Of a stretch of DNA of 64,000 bases, positions 42,565-50,755 are shown piece by piece (position 1 is the stretch's first letter; every line of letters starts with the position of its first letter). The notes below the pieces were generated by a model. The model was given only the letters and a program-made list of their open reading frames with translations, was not told the DNA's origin and did no database searches. The stretch comes from an uncultured Collinsella sp. Lineage in GTDB: Bacteria; Actinomycetota; Coriobacteriia; Coriobacteriales; Coriobacteriaceae. Location of the stretch: assembly GCA_900541035.1 (NCBI GenBank), contig UQIN01000009.1:17020-81019 (forward strand), given 5' to 3'. The translations under genes and the position numbers were made by a program.

Positions 42565-43362
42565 ATGGATTTTACGGTCGAGAATGCGGGCACTACGATC
42601 GCCTGCCGCGAGTATGCCGGCCCGGTTGTATCGTCCGATGCACCCGCCTTGGTGTGCGTGCACGGCGCCTGCGTCGACGGTGTCTTTTTTGACGGTATCG
42701 CCCGCGAGCTCGCCTGCGACTATCGCGTCATTGCCTACGACCGCCGCGGTTGCGGCGAGAGTGGCGACGCTGCAGACGGACGCTACGACCTCGCCGCCCA
42801 AGCCGCCGACCTGCAAGCTGTTATCGAGCATATTGGCGCTCCGGTAAACGTGCTCGCGCACAGTGCCGGTACGCTGGTGGCCCTGGAGCTTCTCCGTGCA
42901 AACCCCGCCATAATCTCGCGTGCGATTCTGCATGAACCCGCCGTGACGGATGAGGGTGCCGGTCTGGGCGCGGCCCCGGTTTTGCTCGAGATGATCGCCG
43001 CAGGAAAGGTCTCCAGGGCATTACGGGCCTTCCTGGGCGCCATCGGCGATTCGGACCCTGAGGCCCCCAAGTTAACCGAGGCAGAAGCCAAGCATGCCCT
43101 GCGCAACGGCCGCAGTTTCATGGCGAACGAATACGGGATTACTATGACCTGCGTTCCCGATTGGGATAGCGTTCGCGCGTCGAAAACGGTGGCCGCCGTG
43201 CTTTTGGGCGAGCTTTCGATTGGCACGCCCCGCGAGGCGGGTACGAGGATGGCGGCTGAGCTTTTGGATTGCCCCCTCGTAACGATTCCCGGCGCGCACA
43301 ACGGCCTGCGCGATCGCCCGGCAGCGGCTGCCCAGACTGTCCGTGGCATCCTGGGGTTCTAG
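42565..43362 (+). CDS. Alpha/beta-hydrolase
   Basis: 265 aa. Oxyanion segment LVCVHGACVDGVFFDGI, RVIAYDRRGCGESGD, nucleophile Ser in VLAHSAGTLVALELL, and catalytic His in TIPGAHNGLRDRP. Cytoplasmic, no signal peptide. Substrate unknown. Divergent from the radical SAM gene. Confidence 0.9.
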   Translation: MDFTVENAGTTIACREYAGPVVSSDAPALVCVHGACVDGVFFDGIARELACDYRVIAYDRRGCGESGDAADGRYDLAAQAADLQAVIEHIGAPVNVLAHSAGTLVALELLRANPAIISRAILHEPAVTDEGAGLGAAPVLLEMIAAGKVSRALRAFLGAIGDSDPEAPKLTEAEAKHALRNGRSFMANEYGITMTCVPDWDSVRASKTVAAVLLGELSIGTPREAGTRMAAELLDCPLVTIPGAHNGLRDRPAAAAQTVRGILGF

Positions 43363-43517
43363 CAGCTGCAAAAAAAAACAAAACAGGCTTCATCCGCAAA
43401 CGTTTCGGCCGTGTTAACAAACGTGCTCAAAACCTCACGCCTGCGGCTTCAATCGCGCCGTCTGCCAACTCATAAAAATGTAACAGCATTCACGTGCCTA
43501 CCTGCATCGACAAGGTG

Positions 43518-43533
43518 TTACCCTTGTAACATT
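43518..43533. promoter_or_regulatory. TGTTAC-CCTT-GTAACA palindrome upstream of the signalling gene
   Basis: Six-base arms with a 4-nt centre, 42 bases before the start at 43576; a partial further site (AATGTAACAG) lies about 40 bases upstream. Candidate operator or promoter element. Confidence 0.35.
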
Positions 43534-43575
43534 TGGAACCCACCGCTCCATGCGAAACTATCGAAAGGGCCCCGT

Positions 43576-45456
43576 ATGCTCAATAATCACGAGGTCAATC
43601 TAACCGACGAGGAGGCTGCCGCCGAGGTCGCCCGTGTCGCAAGGACCTACCCCGTGGTACGTTTGCTGTCGGCCGATCAGATTAAGAGCGAGCCTAACTG
43701 CCTGCTCGCCGGCGATCGCTGCCCTTGTCTGCGTCAGTCGAGTCTTGAGGCCTTGACAGATTCCGATGAGGTGTCGGAGCAACTGCTCAACGATGGTGTT
43801 GAGTACCGCGCCCGTCTGCGCCCTCTAAAGGTCGAGGGCGAGCCTCATGTCTTGCTGATGGTGCGTCCGATCGATGGGCAAGAGGCTGCAGAAGAGGACC
43901 TTGTCTACACCGACGTGCTGACGAATGTGCGCAATCGCCGATATTACGAAGAAAAGCTCCGTAGCGCCCGCATGAAGGCCGGTGTTGCGATGATCGACCT
44001 TGATGATTTTAGGGTCTTCAACGATACGTGTGGCCGCCATGCCGGCGACCTTGCGCTCGGTGCTGTGGCAACAGCCATACGCAGCGGTATTCGTTCGACT
44101 GACGAACTTGTGCGCTATGGCTGCGACAAGTTTGTAGCTGTCATGCCCAATATTCCCTCCGATGACTTTGCCCGTCGTCTGCGTCAGGTGTCCGATGCCG
44201 TTCGTTCCACGATTATTCCGGGCCATGAGTACGTGAGCTTGACGGCATGTGTTGGTGGCGTTCGCATTCATGGCGAGACGGTCGATGAGGGCGTTGGCCG
44301 CGCTGTCCAGTTACTGAGCCGCGCTAAGGCAAAAGCCGGTACGGTCGTGACCGATGCCGATTCCATCGAGGCCTTCCAAAGCGAAAAGCCTTTGGTACTT
44401 ATTGTCGATGACTCCGAGATGAACCGAGTCATTCTCAGCGAGATGCTCAAGGACGAGTATTGCATCCTCGAGGCCGACAACGGTCGTACGGCGCTCGACA
44501 TGGTCGACCGCTATGGTGATGAGTTGTCGCTCGTGCTGCTGGATATTGTCATACCGGGCATAAGCGGCTTTGAGGTGCTGGCCGGTCTGTCGCGCCGATC
44601 GGTTAGTGACAATCTGCCTGTCATCATGATTTCGAGCGAAGATTCCGATGATATGGTTCTGCGCGCGTACGAGCTGGGCGCCTCGGACTATATCAACCGC
44701 CTGTTTGACTCCCGTGTCGTGCGCCGCCGTGTAAGCAACACCATCCGCCTATACGCCAAACAGCGCCGTCTGACGAGCCTGCTGTCCCAGCAGTACAACG
44801 AGCGTGTCAAGAACAGTCGCATGCTCATCGACATCATGGCTGGCGTCATGGAGCTTCGCAACGGCGAGAGCGGCAGGCACGTTACGAACATCGAAAAGCT
44901 GACCGAGCTGCTGCTTGGCTGTCTGGTCCAGCGTAGCGACACCATTTCCCTTGACAATGAGGAGCGCTCCACGATTGCCCTGGCTTCGGCGCTGCACGAT
45001 ATCGGCAAGATGTCGATTGACGATGCGATTCTCAACAAACCCGGGCGCCTTACGTCCGAGGAGTTCGAGATTATGAAGACGCATACCACGATCGGCGCCG
45101 ACATGCTGCTTGAGCTGGGTAGCCATCACGCCGGCAATGCGCTTATGGAATATGCGTACCAGATTGCGCGTTGGCATCACGAGCGCTGGGACGGCAAGGG
45201 TTATCCCGATGGCCTTAAGGGCGACGAAATTCCCATTGCCGCACAGGTGGTTTCGGTGGCCGACGTGTACGATGCTCTGACGAGCGTGCGCGTGTACAAG
45301 GACGCTATCCCGCACAAGGAGGCAATTCAGATGATCCTGGACGGTAAGTGCGGCACCTTTAACCCGCTGCTGCTCGATTGTCTGCTTGAGGTGCAAGACC
45401 AAATTGCCGAGACGTTGGCACGCCCCGCCGACGTCGTTCAGTTTCCCACGATTTAG
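43576..45456 (+). CDS. GGDEF (degenerate) - receiver - HD-GYP signalling protein
   Basis: 626 aa. Order: an N-terminal region of about 110 residues, a GGDEF fold (about 115-265) in which GGDEF is replaced by YGCDKF, so diguanylate cyclase activity is unlikely; a receiver domain (about 270-390) with DDS and the phosphoacceptor Asp in LVLLDIVIPGISGFEVL; a coiled connector; and an HD-GYP domain (about 415-600) with ALHDIGKMSID and WHHERWDGKGYPDGLKG intact. Probably a phosphorylation-controlled c-di-GMP phosphodiesterase. An HPt gene follows. ATG at 43576; the frame upstream to 43411 has no RBS. Confidence 0.9.
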   Translation: MLNNHEVNLTDEEAAAEVARVARTYPVVRLLSADQIKSEPNCLLAGDRCPCLRQSSLEALTDSDEVSEQLLNDGVEYRARLRPLKVEGEPHVLLMVRPIDGQEAAEEDLVYTDVLTNVRNRRYYEEKLRSARMKAGVAMIDLDDFRVFNDTCGRHAGDLALGAVATAIRSGIRSTDELVRYGCDKFVAVMPNIPSDDFARRLRQVSDAVRSTIIPGHEYVSLTACVGGVRIHGETVDEGVGRAVQLLSRAKAKAGTVVTDADSIEAFQSEKPLVLIVDDSEMNRVILSEMLKDEYCILEADNGRTALDMVDRYGDELSLVLLDIVIPGISGFEVLAGLSRRSVSDNLPVIMISSEDSDDMVLRAYELGASDYINRLFDSRVVRRRVSNTIRLYAKQRRLTSLLSQQYNERVKNSRMLIDIMAGVMELRNGESGRHVTNIEKLTELLLGCLVQRSDTISLDNEERSTIALASALHDIGKMSIDDAILNKPGRLTSEEFEIMKTHTTIGADMLLELGSHHAGNALMEYAYQIARWHHERWDGKGYPDGLKGDEIPIAAQVVSVADVYDALTSVRVYKDAIPHKEAIQMILDGKCGTFNPLLLDCLLEVQDQIAETLARPADVVQFPTI

Positions 45457-45479
45457 TTTGACCAAAGGAGTTTTAATCC

Positions 45480-45836
45480 ATGATTTCCATGCGTGAGGCG
45501 TATGAGAAGATTGGCGCCAATTATGATGACGCGTGCGCTCGGCTGATGGGCGAGGAGATGCTTAGCCGCTTTGCCCTCAAGTTTTTGGATGACGAGAGCA
45601 TGGACAAGCTGGAGGCCGCCATGGCGGCGGGAGACGCCGAAGGTGCGTTTATGGCAGCGCACACGCTCAAGGGCGTGAGCCAGAACCTGGGATTCGATAA
45701 TTTGTATGAGCCGGCGGTCGTGGTGACCGAGGCGCTGCGCGGTGCCGATACCGTTGACGGCGCTCGCGAGGGAATGCATGCGCTGCAGCAGCAATATGCG
45801 GCAACGATGTCGGCCCTGCGCGAGGCGGCCGAATAA
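45480..45836 (+). CDS. HPt-domain phosphotransfer protein
   Basis: 118 aa. Phosphorylatable His in MAAHTLKGVSQNLGFDNLYE, followed by two helices of the four-helix bundle. It follows the REC/HD-GYP gene by 23 bp, making the pair a likely phosphorelay arm. No histidine kinase gene is in the window. Confidence 0.9.
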   Translation: MISMREAYEKIGANYDDACARLMGEEMLSRFALKFLDDESMDKLEAAMAAGDAEGAFMAAHTLKGVSQNLGFDNLYEPAVVVTEALRGADTVDGAREGMHALQQQYAATMSALREAAE

Positions 45837-45860
45837 GAGCTTGCGGGCCTTGGGCTGTGT

Positions 45861-45922
45861 GCCGGCCACATATAGGTAAAAGGACTCCCCGTCGGACCAT
45901 GTGGCCGGCGGGGAGCCCTTTT
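45861..45922 (+). terminator. Interleaved double dyad / terminator after the HPt gene
   Basis: GCCGGCCACAT (45861-45871) pairs with ATGTGGCCGGC (45899-45909), while AAAAGGACTCCCCG (45878-45891) pairs with CGGGGAGCCCTTTT (45909-45922). The order A-B-A'-B' means the two stems are either alternatives or form a pseudoknot. The second ends in TTTT and is a standard terminator. Confidence 0.7.
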
Positions 45923-45941
45923 GTGTTGTGCCGTCCGTGAA

Positions 45942-46751
45942 CTAACGGGCCTGCTTAACCTTTGCCGCTGCCTCGACAAACGACTTCCACAGGTTAAAGT
46001 CGGTCTCGAGCGTCTTCCACGTGTACTCAGGGTGCCATTGCACGCCCAGGCAGAACGGCTGGCCTTCGACTTCGATGCACTCGGGAACGCCGTCGGTTGC
46101 CTTGGCGACCAAGCGCGTGCTTTTACCCAGACGATCGACGCAGCAGTGGTGTGCGGAGTTGGTCTGGATCAGCCTGTGCCCGCCAACCGCGCGCTCCAGC
46201 AGCGAGCCCGGCACGACCTCGACGGGATGCACAGGGTCGTTGAGCACGTGGGTATGGCGCCACTGCGTGCGGCCCTCGCGAGCGCCCAGGCTCGGCACGT
46301 CCATGCACAGGGTGCCGCCGGTGGCGACGTTGAGCAGCTGTGTGCCGCGGCAGGTGGTAAAGAGCGGCTTTTTGGCGCGGAGCACCTCGTCGACCAGCTT
46401 GAACTCAAAGCTATCGCGGATCTCGCAGCAGAGGGTGGGGTCGTAGGGCCGATCGTCGCCCCAGCGCTTGGGGTTGACATCCGGGCCGCCGGGAATGGCG
46501 ATGCCATCGGCGATATCGACGTAATGACGGATGACCTCAATGTCCTCGGTGATGGACATCTGCAGCGGCAGGCCGCCGGCGGCAAGGATGGCATCGACAA
46601 AGACGCTGGCGATCTCCTCGTTGGGGGAGAGCGTCTCGCTCAAAAACGGCTTCGCCTCTTCCCAGCGCGGCGCGACGAGGATGAGTGGGCGGTTGGCGGG
46701 GGCGACGTCGACGTGCGGGGTGTATGACGATGAAGTGCGAGTTCCGATCAT
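45942..46751 (-). CDS. Class I glutamine amidotransferase-like hydrolase (peptidase C26, PuuD-type)
   Basis: 269 aa. Nucleophile Cys in PLFTTCRGTQLLNVATGG and the His-Glu pair in CLGVQWHPEYTWKTLE. The family includes gamma-glutamyl-GABA hydrolase. Convergent with the HPt gene. The actual gamma-glutamyl substrate is unknown. Confidence 0.9.
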   Translation of the reverse strand: MIGTRTSSSYTPHVDVAPANRPLILVAPRWEEAKPFLSETLSPNEEIASVFVDAILAAGGLPLQMSITEDIEVIRHYVDIADGIAIPGGPDVNPKRWGDDRPYDPTLCCEIRDSFEFKLVDEVLRAKKPLFTTCRGTQLLNVATGGTLCMDVPSLGAREGRTQWRHTHVLNDPVHPVEVVPGSLLERAVGGHRLIQTNSAHHCCVDRLGKSTRLVAKATDGVPECIEVEGQPFCLGVQWHPEYTWKTLETDFNLWKSFVEAAAKVKQAR

Positions 46752-46794
46752 AGGTGTAGCTTTCGAATCATAAGGTGACAGGGCGCATGAGAGA

Positions 46795-46828
46795 CGTGGG
46801 ACAATACTTTCAATGGATTTGTCCCACG
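46795..46828. promoter_or_regulatory. Dyad between the amino-acid ABC operon and the C26 gene
   Basis: CGTGGGACAA / TTGTCCCACG, 10-bp perfect arms, 14-nt loop, 10 bases beyond the stop of the ABC ATPase gene. No T-tract. Could be the operon's terminator or an operator for the C26 gene, which starts 44 bases away. Confidence 0.45.
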
Positions 46829-46838
46829 AGGTGGCTGG

Positions 46839-47603
46839 TTAGTGGCCCTTAATGGAGTTGAGGAAGTCCTGGGCGCGCTTGGTCTGGGGGTGGTCGAAGA
46901 ACTCGTCGGGCGTGCCGGTTTCCACGATCTGGCCGTCGGCCATAAACACGACGCGGTCGGCCACGCGGCGGGCGAAGTTCATCTCGTGTGTGATGACGAT
47001 CATCGTCATGCCCTGCTGTGCCAGACGGACCATGACCTCGAGCACCTCGTTGATCATCTCGGGGTCAAGAGCGCTCGTGGGCTCGTCGAAGAGCATGGCC
47101 TTGGGCTGCATGGCAAGCGAGCGGGCGATGGCTACGCGCTGCTGCTGGCCGCCTGAGAGCTGCGCGGGCACCTTATCGGCCTGCTCGGCCACGCCTACGC
47201 GGCTCAGCAGGTCCATGGCGCGCTCGCGGGCTTCGTCCTTGGAGACGCCCAGCACATCGACCGGTCCCAGCATGACGTTCTGTAACACGGTCATATGTGC
47301 GAACAGGTTGAACTGCTGAAACACCATGCCCAGTTCGGCGCGCATGCGGGCAAGATCCTTGCCTTCCTGCGGCAGGGGCTCGCCCTCGATGAGGATCTCA
47401 CCCGAGTCGATGGTTTCCAGGCGGTTGATGGTGCGGCACATGGTCGACTTGCCCGAGCCCGAGGGCCCGATCACAACGACGACCTTGCCGCGGTCGACCG
47501 AGAGATTGATGTCGTTGAGGACGTGTAGATCGCCATAGTGCTTATCGACGTGTCTGAGCTCGATCAGCGGCTGATTGCCGGTGGAAGAGGTGCTCTGTGC
47601 CAT
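46839..47603 (-). CDS. Polar amino-acid ABC importer, ATP-binding protein (GlnQ-type)
   Basis: 254 aa. Walker A VIGPSGSGKSTMCRTINRLE, signature AQLSGGQQQRVAIARSLAMQ, Walker B MLFDEPTSALDPE. Energises uptake with the two permeases and the binding protein encoded upstream. Last gene of the operon. Confidence 0.94.
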   Translation of the reverse strand: MAQSTSSTGNQPLIELRHVDKHYGDLHVLNDINLSVDRGKVVVVIGPSGSGKSTMCRTINRLETIDSGEILIEGEPLPQEGKDLARMRAELGMVFQQFNLFAHMTVLQNVMLGPVDVLGVSKDEARERAMDLLSRVGVAEQADKVPAQLSGGQQQRVAIARSLAMQPKAMLFDEPTSALDPEMINEVLEVMVRLAQQGMTMIVITHEMNFARRVADRVVFMADGQIVETGTPDEFFDHPQTKRAQDFLNSIKGH

Positions 47604-47639
47604 GGTGCTCGGCTCCTTATGACTCGAAATGGTAAAGCG

Positions 47640-48473
47640 TTAGCGGATGATCGTCGCGCCGGTCTTGTGCGAGACGTAGACAGCGGCCTTGTTGATCGCG
47701 ACGTTGATGAGGATATAGATGACCGCGATTACCAGGTAGACCGACACGAGGGCGTCGTAGTTGGTAATGAGCACGCGGGCATTTTGCATGAGGTCGGGGT
47801 AGCTCACCACGTAGGCGACGGTGGTGTCTTTGACTACGACCACAAGCTGCGAAATCAACGAGGGAATGATAAACCGAATCGCCTGCGGTAGCACGATTTT
47901 AAAGGTGATTTTAGCTTTGGAGAGGCCGAGTGCCTGAGCGGCCTCGACCTGGCCGCGCGGCACGGCATTGACGCCGGCGCGGAAGATCTCGGCCAGCACG
48001 CCGGCAGCGGCGAGTGCGACGGGCAGCGTGAGCATCCAAAACGACGGCAGTGCGATCTTATACTGGGGCAGCACCAAAAAGAAGAAGTAGATGAACAGCA
48101 GACTCGGCACGCCGCGGAAGAAATCGGTGAGCACGCGGCAGACCAGCTGCAGCGGCTTAATGTCGCTGGTACGGCCGAGCATAAGGGCTAAGCCCAGCAC
48201 CAGCGCGATGGCGCCAGCGGTGAGTGCGACTTTAACGGTGCCTTCAAAGCCGGCAAGTAAGAACTTCCAGGTGGTGAGGTGCGTAAAGAAATACCAGTAG
48301 TGGACCGAAAGCTGACCGGTCACATAAAAGCGCTGCAGTACCAGGACGACGAGTGCGGCGACGGCAACAAGCGAGATGGCGGTGCCGATGCGAATCTTGG
48401 TGCGCATCTTGGGGCCGGGAGCCTCGTAGAGCGCATCGCGCATGGTGAGCGCGGAGGTGGAGTGCTTGCTCAT
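47640..48473 (-). CDS. Polar amino-acid ABC importer, permease (HisM/GluD-type)
   Basis: 277 aa with an N-terminal cytoplasmic extension and about five TM helices. Inner-membrane-component motif VEAAQALGLSKAKITFKIVL and its continuation PQAIRFIIPSLISQ (EAA loop). Start overlaps the previous permease stop by 4 bases (ATGA). Confidence 0.93.
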   Translation of the reverse strand: MSKHSTSALTMRDALYEAPGPKMRTKIRIGTAISLVAVAALVVLVLQRFYVTGQLSVHYWYFFTHLTTWKFLLAGFEGTVKVALTAGAIALVLGLALMLGRTSDIKPLQLVCRVLTDFFRGVPSLLFIYFFFLVLPQYKIALPSFWMLTLPVALAAAGVLAEIFRAGVNAVPRGQVEAAQALGLSKAKITFKIVLPQAIRFIIPSLISQLVVVVKDTTVAYVVSYPDLMQNARVLITNYDALVSVYLVIAVIYILINVAINKAAVYVSHKTGATIIR

Positions 48474-49129
48474 CGGAGGATCCTCACCTTCTTATCGATG
48501 TAGTTGCCAATGTGGCTCACCACAAAGGCCGTGCCCAGGTAGCCGAGCGCCGAGATGAAGAACGCGGCGACGCCGCCGAGCGAGCGGGTATTGATGTAGC
48601 TCACCACGCCGGTGAGCTCCTGCGGTTGCAACGGCACCTGGCTGCCGAGCGCGGTGGTGAGCATGACGGCGATAAAGAGGTTGGTCATGGGCAGCACGCT
48701 TGAGCGCAGTGCCTGCGGTATCACGATCTTGGCGAGGATACGGTTAAAGCTCATGCCCAGCGAGCGGGCGGCTTCCACCTGGCCGACGCCGACGGTGTTG
48801 ATGCCGCTCATAAAGTTTTCGGAGCCAAAGGCCGAGCCCAAAAGGACCGTGGCGACGATAACGCAGGTGCGGTAGGGCAGGACGACCTTGAGCGGCGGCA
48901 GCGCGTAGACGACGATAATGAGCAGCGCGATGCCGGGAATGTTACGGAAGACCTGGACATACAGGTCGCCAAAGACGCGCAGCGGCTTGAGCGGCGACAC
49001 GCGCATCACAGTGACGGCGACGGCCAGCACCATGGCGATGACAAACGACTCAAGCGTCATACCCCAGGTTGCTAGCAGCGCGTCGATATAGTTCTGGCCA
49101 TAGAGCGACCAGAGCTCGGAGAGACTCAT
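48470..49129 (-). CDS. Polar amino-acid ABC importer, permease (GluC-type)
   Basis: 219 aa, about five TM helices, EAA motif VEAARSLGMSFNRILAKIVI followed by PQALRSSVLPMT. GGGAGG precedes the ATG at 49129. Operon order (binding protein, permease, permease, ATPase) resembles gluABCD, whose ATPase comes first in corynebacteria. Confidence 0.93.
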   Translation of the reverse strand: MSLSELWSLYGQNYIDALLATWGMTLESFVIAMVLAVAVTVMRVSPLKPLRVFGDLYVQVFRNIPGIALLIIVVYALPPLKVVLPYRTCVIVATVLLGSAFGSENFMSGINTVGVGQVEAARSLGMSFNRILAKIVIPQALRSSVLPMTNLFIAVMLTTALGSQVPLQPQELTGVVSYINTRSLGGVAAFFISALGYLGTAFVVSHIGNYIDKKVRILR

Positions 49130-49152
49130 GCGGACCTCCCGCCGGTAAGGAA

Positions 49153-49185
49153 AGGGGCTCCCGTGTGTACGGAAGCCCCGACAAC
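49153..49185 (-). terminator. Intercistronic hairpin after the binding-protein gene
   Basis: GGGGCTTCCGT / ACGGGAGCCCC on the minus strand followed by TTTCCTT. Such hairpins after the solute-binding-protein gene commonly raise its dosage relative to the membrane components by partial termination or mRNA protection. Confidence 0.65.
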
Positions 49186-49267
49186 TCAGTGAGGAAACAG
49201 TTTAGCGCAATAAAGCGCATCGTGCGTTTCCGTATGGTTTCGTAGCGGCCGTTACCAGGCTCGCTGC

Positions 49268-50263
49268 CTAGGCGCCGATCTCGGGCAGCTCGGGAACATT
49301 GGTGTCGCCCGTACGGTCGCCGATGCAGATCTGCCACAGCTCGGTCCAGGTGCCATCGTCCTCGATCTTCTTAAGGAAGTCGTTAACGAAGGCGACGCCG
49401 TCGGAATCGAGCGGCAGGCCGATGCCATAGGGCTCCTTGCTGCCGAAGGGCTTGCCGGCGATCTTGTACTTACCGGGCTCGCGGACCAGGGCGCTCTGCT
49501 GCATGTTGTTATCGATGACGTAGGCGTCAACGCGGCCCTGCTGGAGTGCCTGGCGGGCCTCCTCGTCGGTCTTGAACTCCTGCTGGCTGGCCTTGGGGGC
49601 GAACTCCTCCAGGATGGCGGGGCCGTTGGAGCCGGACTGGACGGCGACGTTCTTGTCGGCCAGGTCGTCAACGCTCTTGATGTCGTCGTTATCGGCGAGC
49701 ACCAGGATGGCCTGCTGCGTGTAGTAGTAGGGACCGGCAAAGGAGACGAGCTTCTTGCGCTCATCGGTAATGGTGTAGGTGGCGAAGACGGCGTCGACCT
49801 GGCCGTTCTGCAGGACGGACTCACGCGTGTCCGAGGTTACCTGGGTGATCTCGACCTTGTTCTCGCCCAGAATGTAGTTGGACAGGAGCTGTGCGATACC
49901 GGCATCGAAGCCGCGGGTCTGACCGTCCTTCTCGTTAAGGAGGGAGAAGAGCGTGGAGGTCTGAACGCCACCGATCTTAAAGACGCCGGCGTCCTTAACG
50001 GCCGTGGCCCAGGTGCTGGCAGCGATGGCGTCGTCATCGGCCTTGGGGCCGTTGTCGACGAGCTTGTCGAATGCCTTGGCGTCGAGCGTGGTGGAAGCCT
50101 CGGTATCTTCGGAGCTCTTGGAGGAGCCGGCGGCGGAACCCTTGTCGGCCTCGGCGCTGGTGTCGGAGCAGCCGGCAAGACCAAGGCCGGCGACGGTTGC
50201 GAAGGTGGCGGCGACAAAGCCGCGGCGGTCGAGAACGACCTGCTGGGAGAGGTTCTTGCTCAT
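49268..50263 (-). CDS. Amino-acid ABC transporter substrate-binding lipoprotein
   Basis: 331 aa. The N-terminal signal FVAATFATVAGLGLAGCSDT ends in the lipobox LAGC (Cys about residue 32), followed by a Ser/Glu/Lys-rich linker and an SBP_bac_3 domain: LNEKDGQTRGFDAGIAQLLS, ITQVTSDTRESVLQNGQVDA, LPLDSDGVAFVNDFLKKIED. Probable glutamate/glutamine specificity from the operon type. Charged start MSKNLSQQVVLDRRG. Confidence 0.93.
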   Translation of the reverse strand: MSKNLSQQVVLDRRGFVAATFATVAGLGLAGCSDTSAEADKGSAAGSSKSSEDTEASTTLDAKAFDKLVDNGPKADDDAIAASTWATAVKDAGVFKIGGVQTSTLFSLLNEKDGQTRGFDAGIAQLLSNYILGENKVEITQVTSDTRESVLQNGQVDAVFATYTITDERKKLVSFAGPYYYTQQAILVLADNDDIKSVDDLADKNVAVQSGSNGPAILEEFAPKASQQEFKTDEEARQALQQGRVDAYVIDNNMQQSALVREPGKYKIAGKPFGSKEPYGIGLPLDSDGVAFVNDFLKKIEDDGTWTELWQICIGDRTGDTNVPELPEIGA

Positions 50264-50378
50264 GTGAGAACACCTTTCTCAATAAAATCCCTAGCGGTTG
50301 AGTAGAGTTATACCCTATCCCGCTCAAATAGGTCAACACGAAATAACTCAGAAACATACTTACCTTATAGGTTATTGT

Positions 50379-50430
50379 ACCTACTAAAAAGGGACAGGTT
50401 TATTTTGGCAGGTTTTATCTGGACAAACGT
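50379..50430 (+). repeat. GGGACAGG hairpin repeat, copy G
   Basis: CCTACTAAAAAGGGACAGG, then TTTATTTTGGCAGG and TTTTATCTGGACAAACG. The left arm has diverged (CCTACT). Lies about 115 bp upstream of the amino-acid binding-protein gene (minus). Confidence 0.88.
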
Positions 50431-50480
50431 CGATTACTACAGCTGAGATAACGTTTTGCGGACGGCCCGCCTCGTTGTTT

Positions 50481-50699
50481 TGTCTCGATCTGTAACAGCT
50501 AGACGAGGAAATAAACTCTACCTGTTACAGATCGAGATTTTCTCTTCAGGGGAATTCGAATGTCTCAATCTGTAACATCTTGACGGCCAAAAGGTCTCTA
50601 TCTGTTACAGATTGAGACAAAGGTCAGGGACTAAGACGTCTTGTCTAGATCTGTAACAGTAAGACGCGGATTTGTCCGCTAGGTGTTACAGATCGAGAA
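50481..50699. repeat. Tandem array of three TCTCGATCTGTAACAG hairpins
   Basis: Units begin at 50481, 50561 and 50642 (period 80-81 bp). Each has a left arm TCTCGATCTGTAACAG-like and a right arm CTGTTACAGATCGAGA-like, about 22 nt apart. The second unit carries G-to-A in the left arm (TCTCAATCTG) and the matching C-to-T in the right (CAGATTGAGA), so pairing is preserved. Unit loops share GACGnGG-like sequence near their start. Confidence 0.88.
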
Positions 50700-50716
50700 A
50701 GTTGAGCTCGAAAAAC

Positions 50717-50754
50717 AAAAACCTCCGCAGGGATGCTTCCCTTGCGGAGGTTTT
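50717..50754 (-). terminator. Terminator of the dxs-like gene
   Basis: AAAACCTCCGCA / TGCGGAGGTTTT with internal GGGA / TCCC pairs. On the minus strand it ends in GGTTTTTGTTTTTCG. It starts 2 bases after the stop codon. Confidence 0.88.
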
Positions 50755-50755
50755 C

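Larger units (their letters stand above)
50264..50755. other. 492-bp intergenic region: repeats and a hairpin array
   Basis: From the binding-protein promoter region outward: GGGACAGG repeat copy G (50379-50430), then a tandem array of three related hairpins (50481-50699), then the dxs-like gene's terminator (50717-50754). No ORF. Confidence 0.8.

Noticed and set aside
41563..42933. 456-aa version of the radical SAM protein
   Set aside because: The additional N-terminal 198 residues are antisense to the alpha/beta-hydrolase gene; the RBS-supported start is at 42339.
43411..43575. N-terminal extension of the GGDEF-REC-HD-GYP protein
   Set aside because: The extra 55 codons have no RBS, cover promoter-like dyads, and have no domain similarity; the start at 43576 fits better.
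50481..50699. Short CRISPR array
   Set aside because: Only three units, each internally palindromic with arms 22 nt apart; no repeat-spacer pattern and no cas genes.
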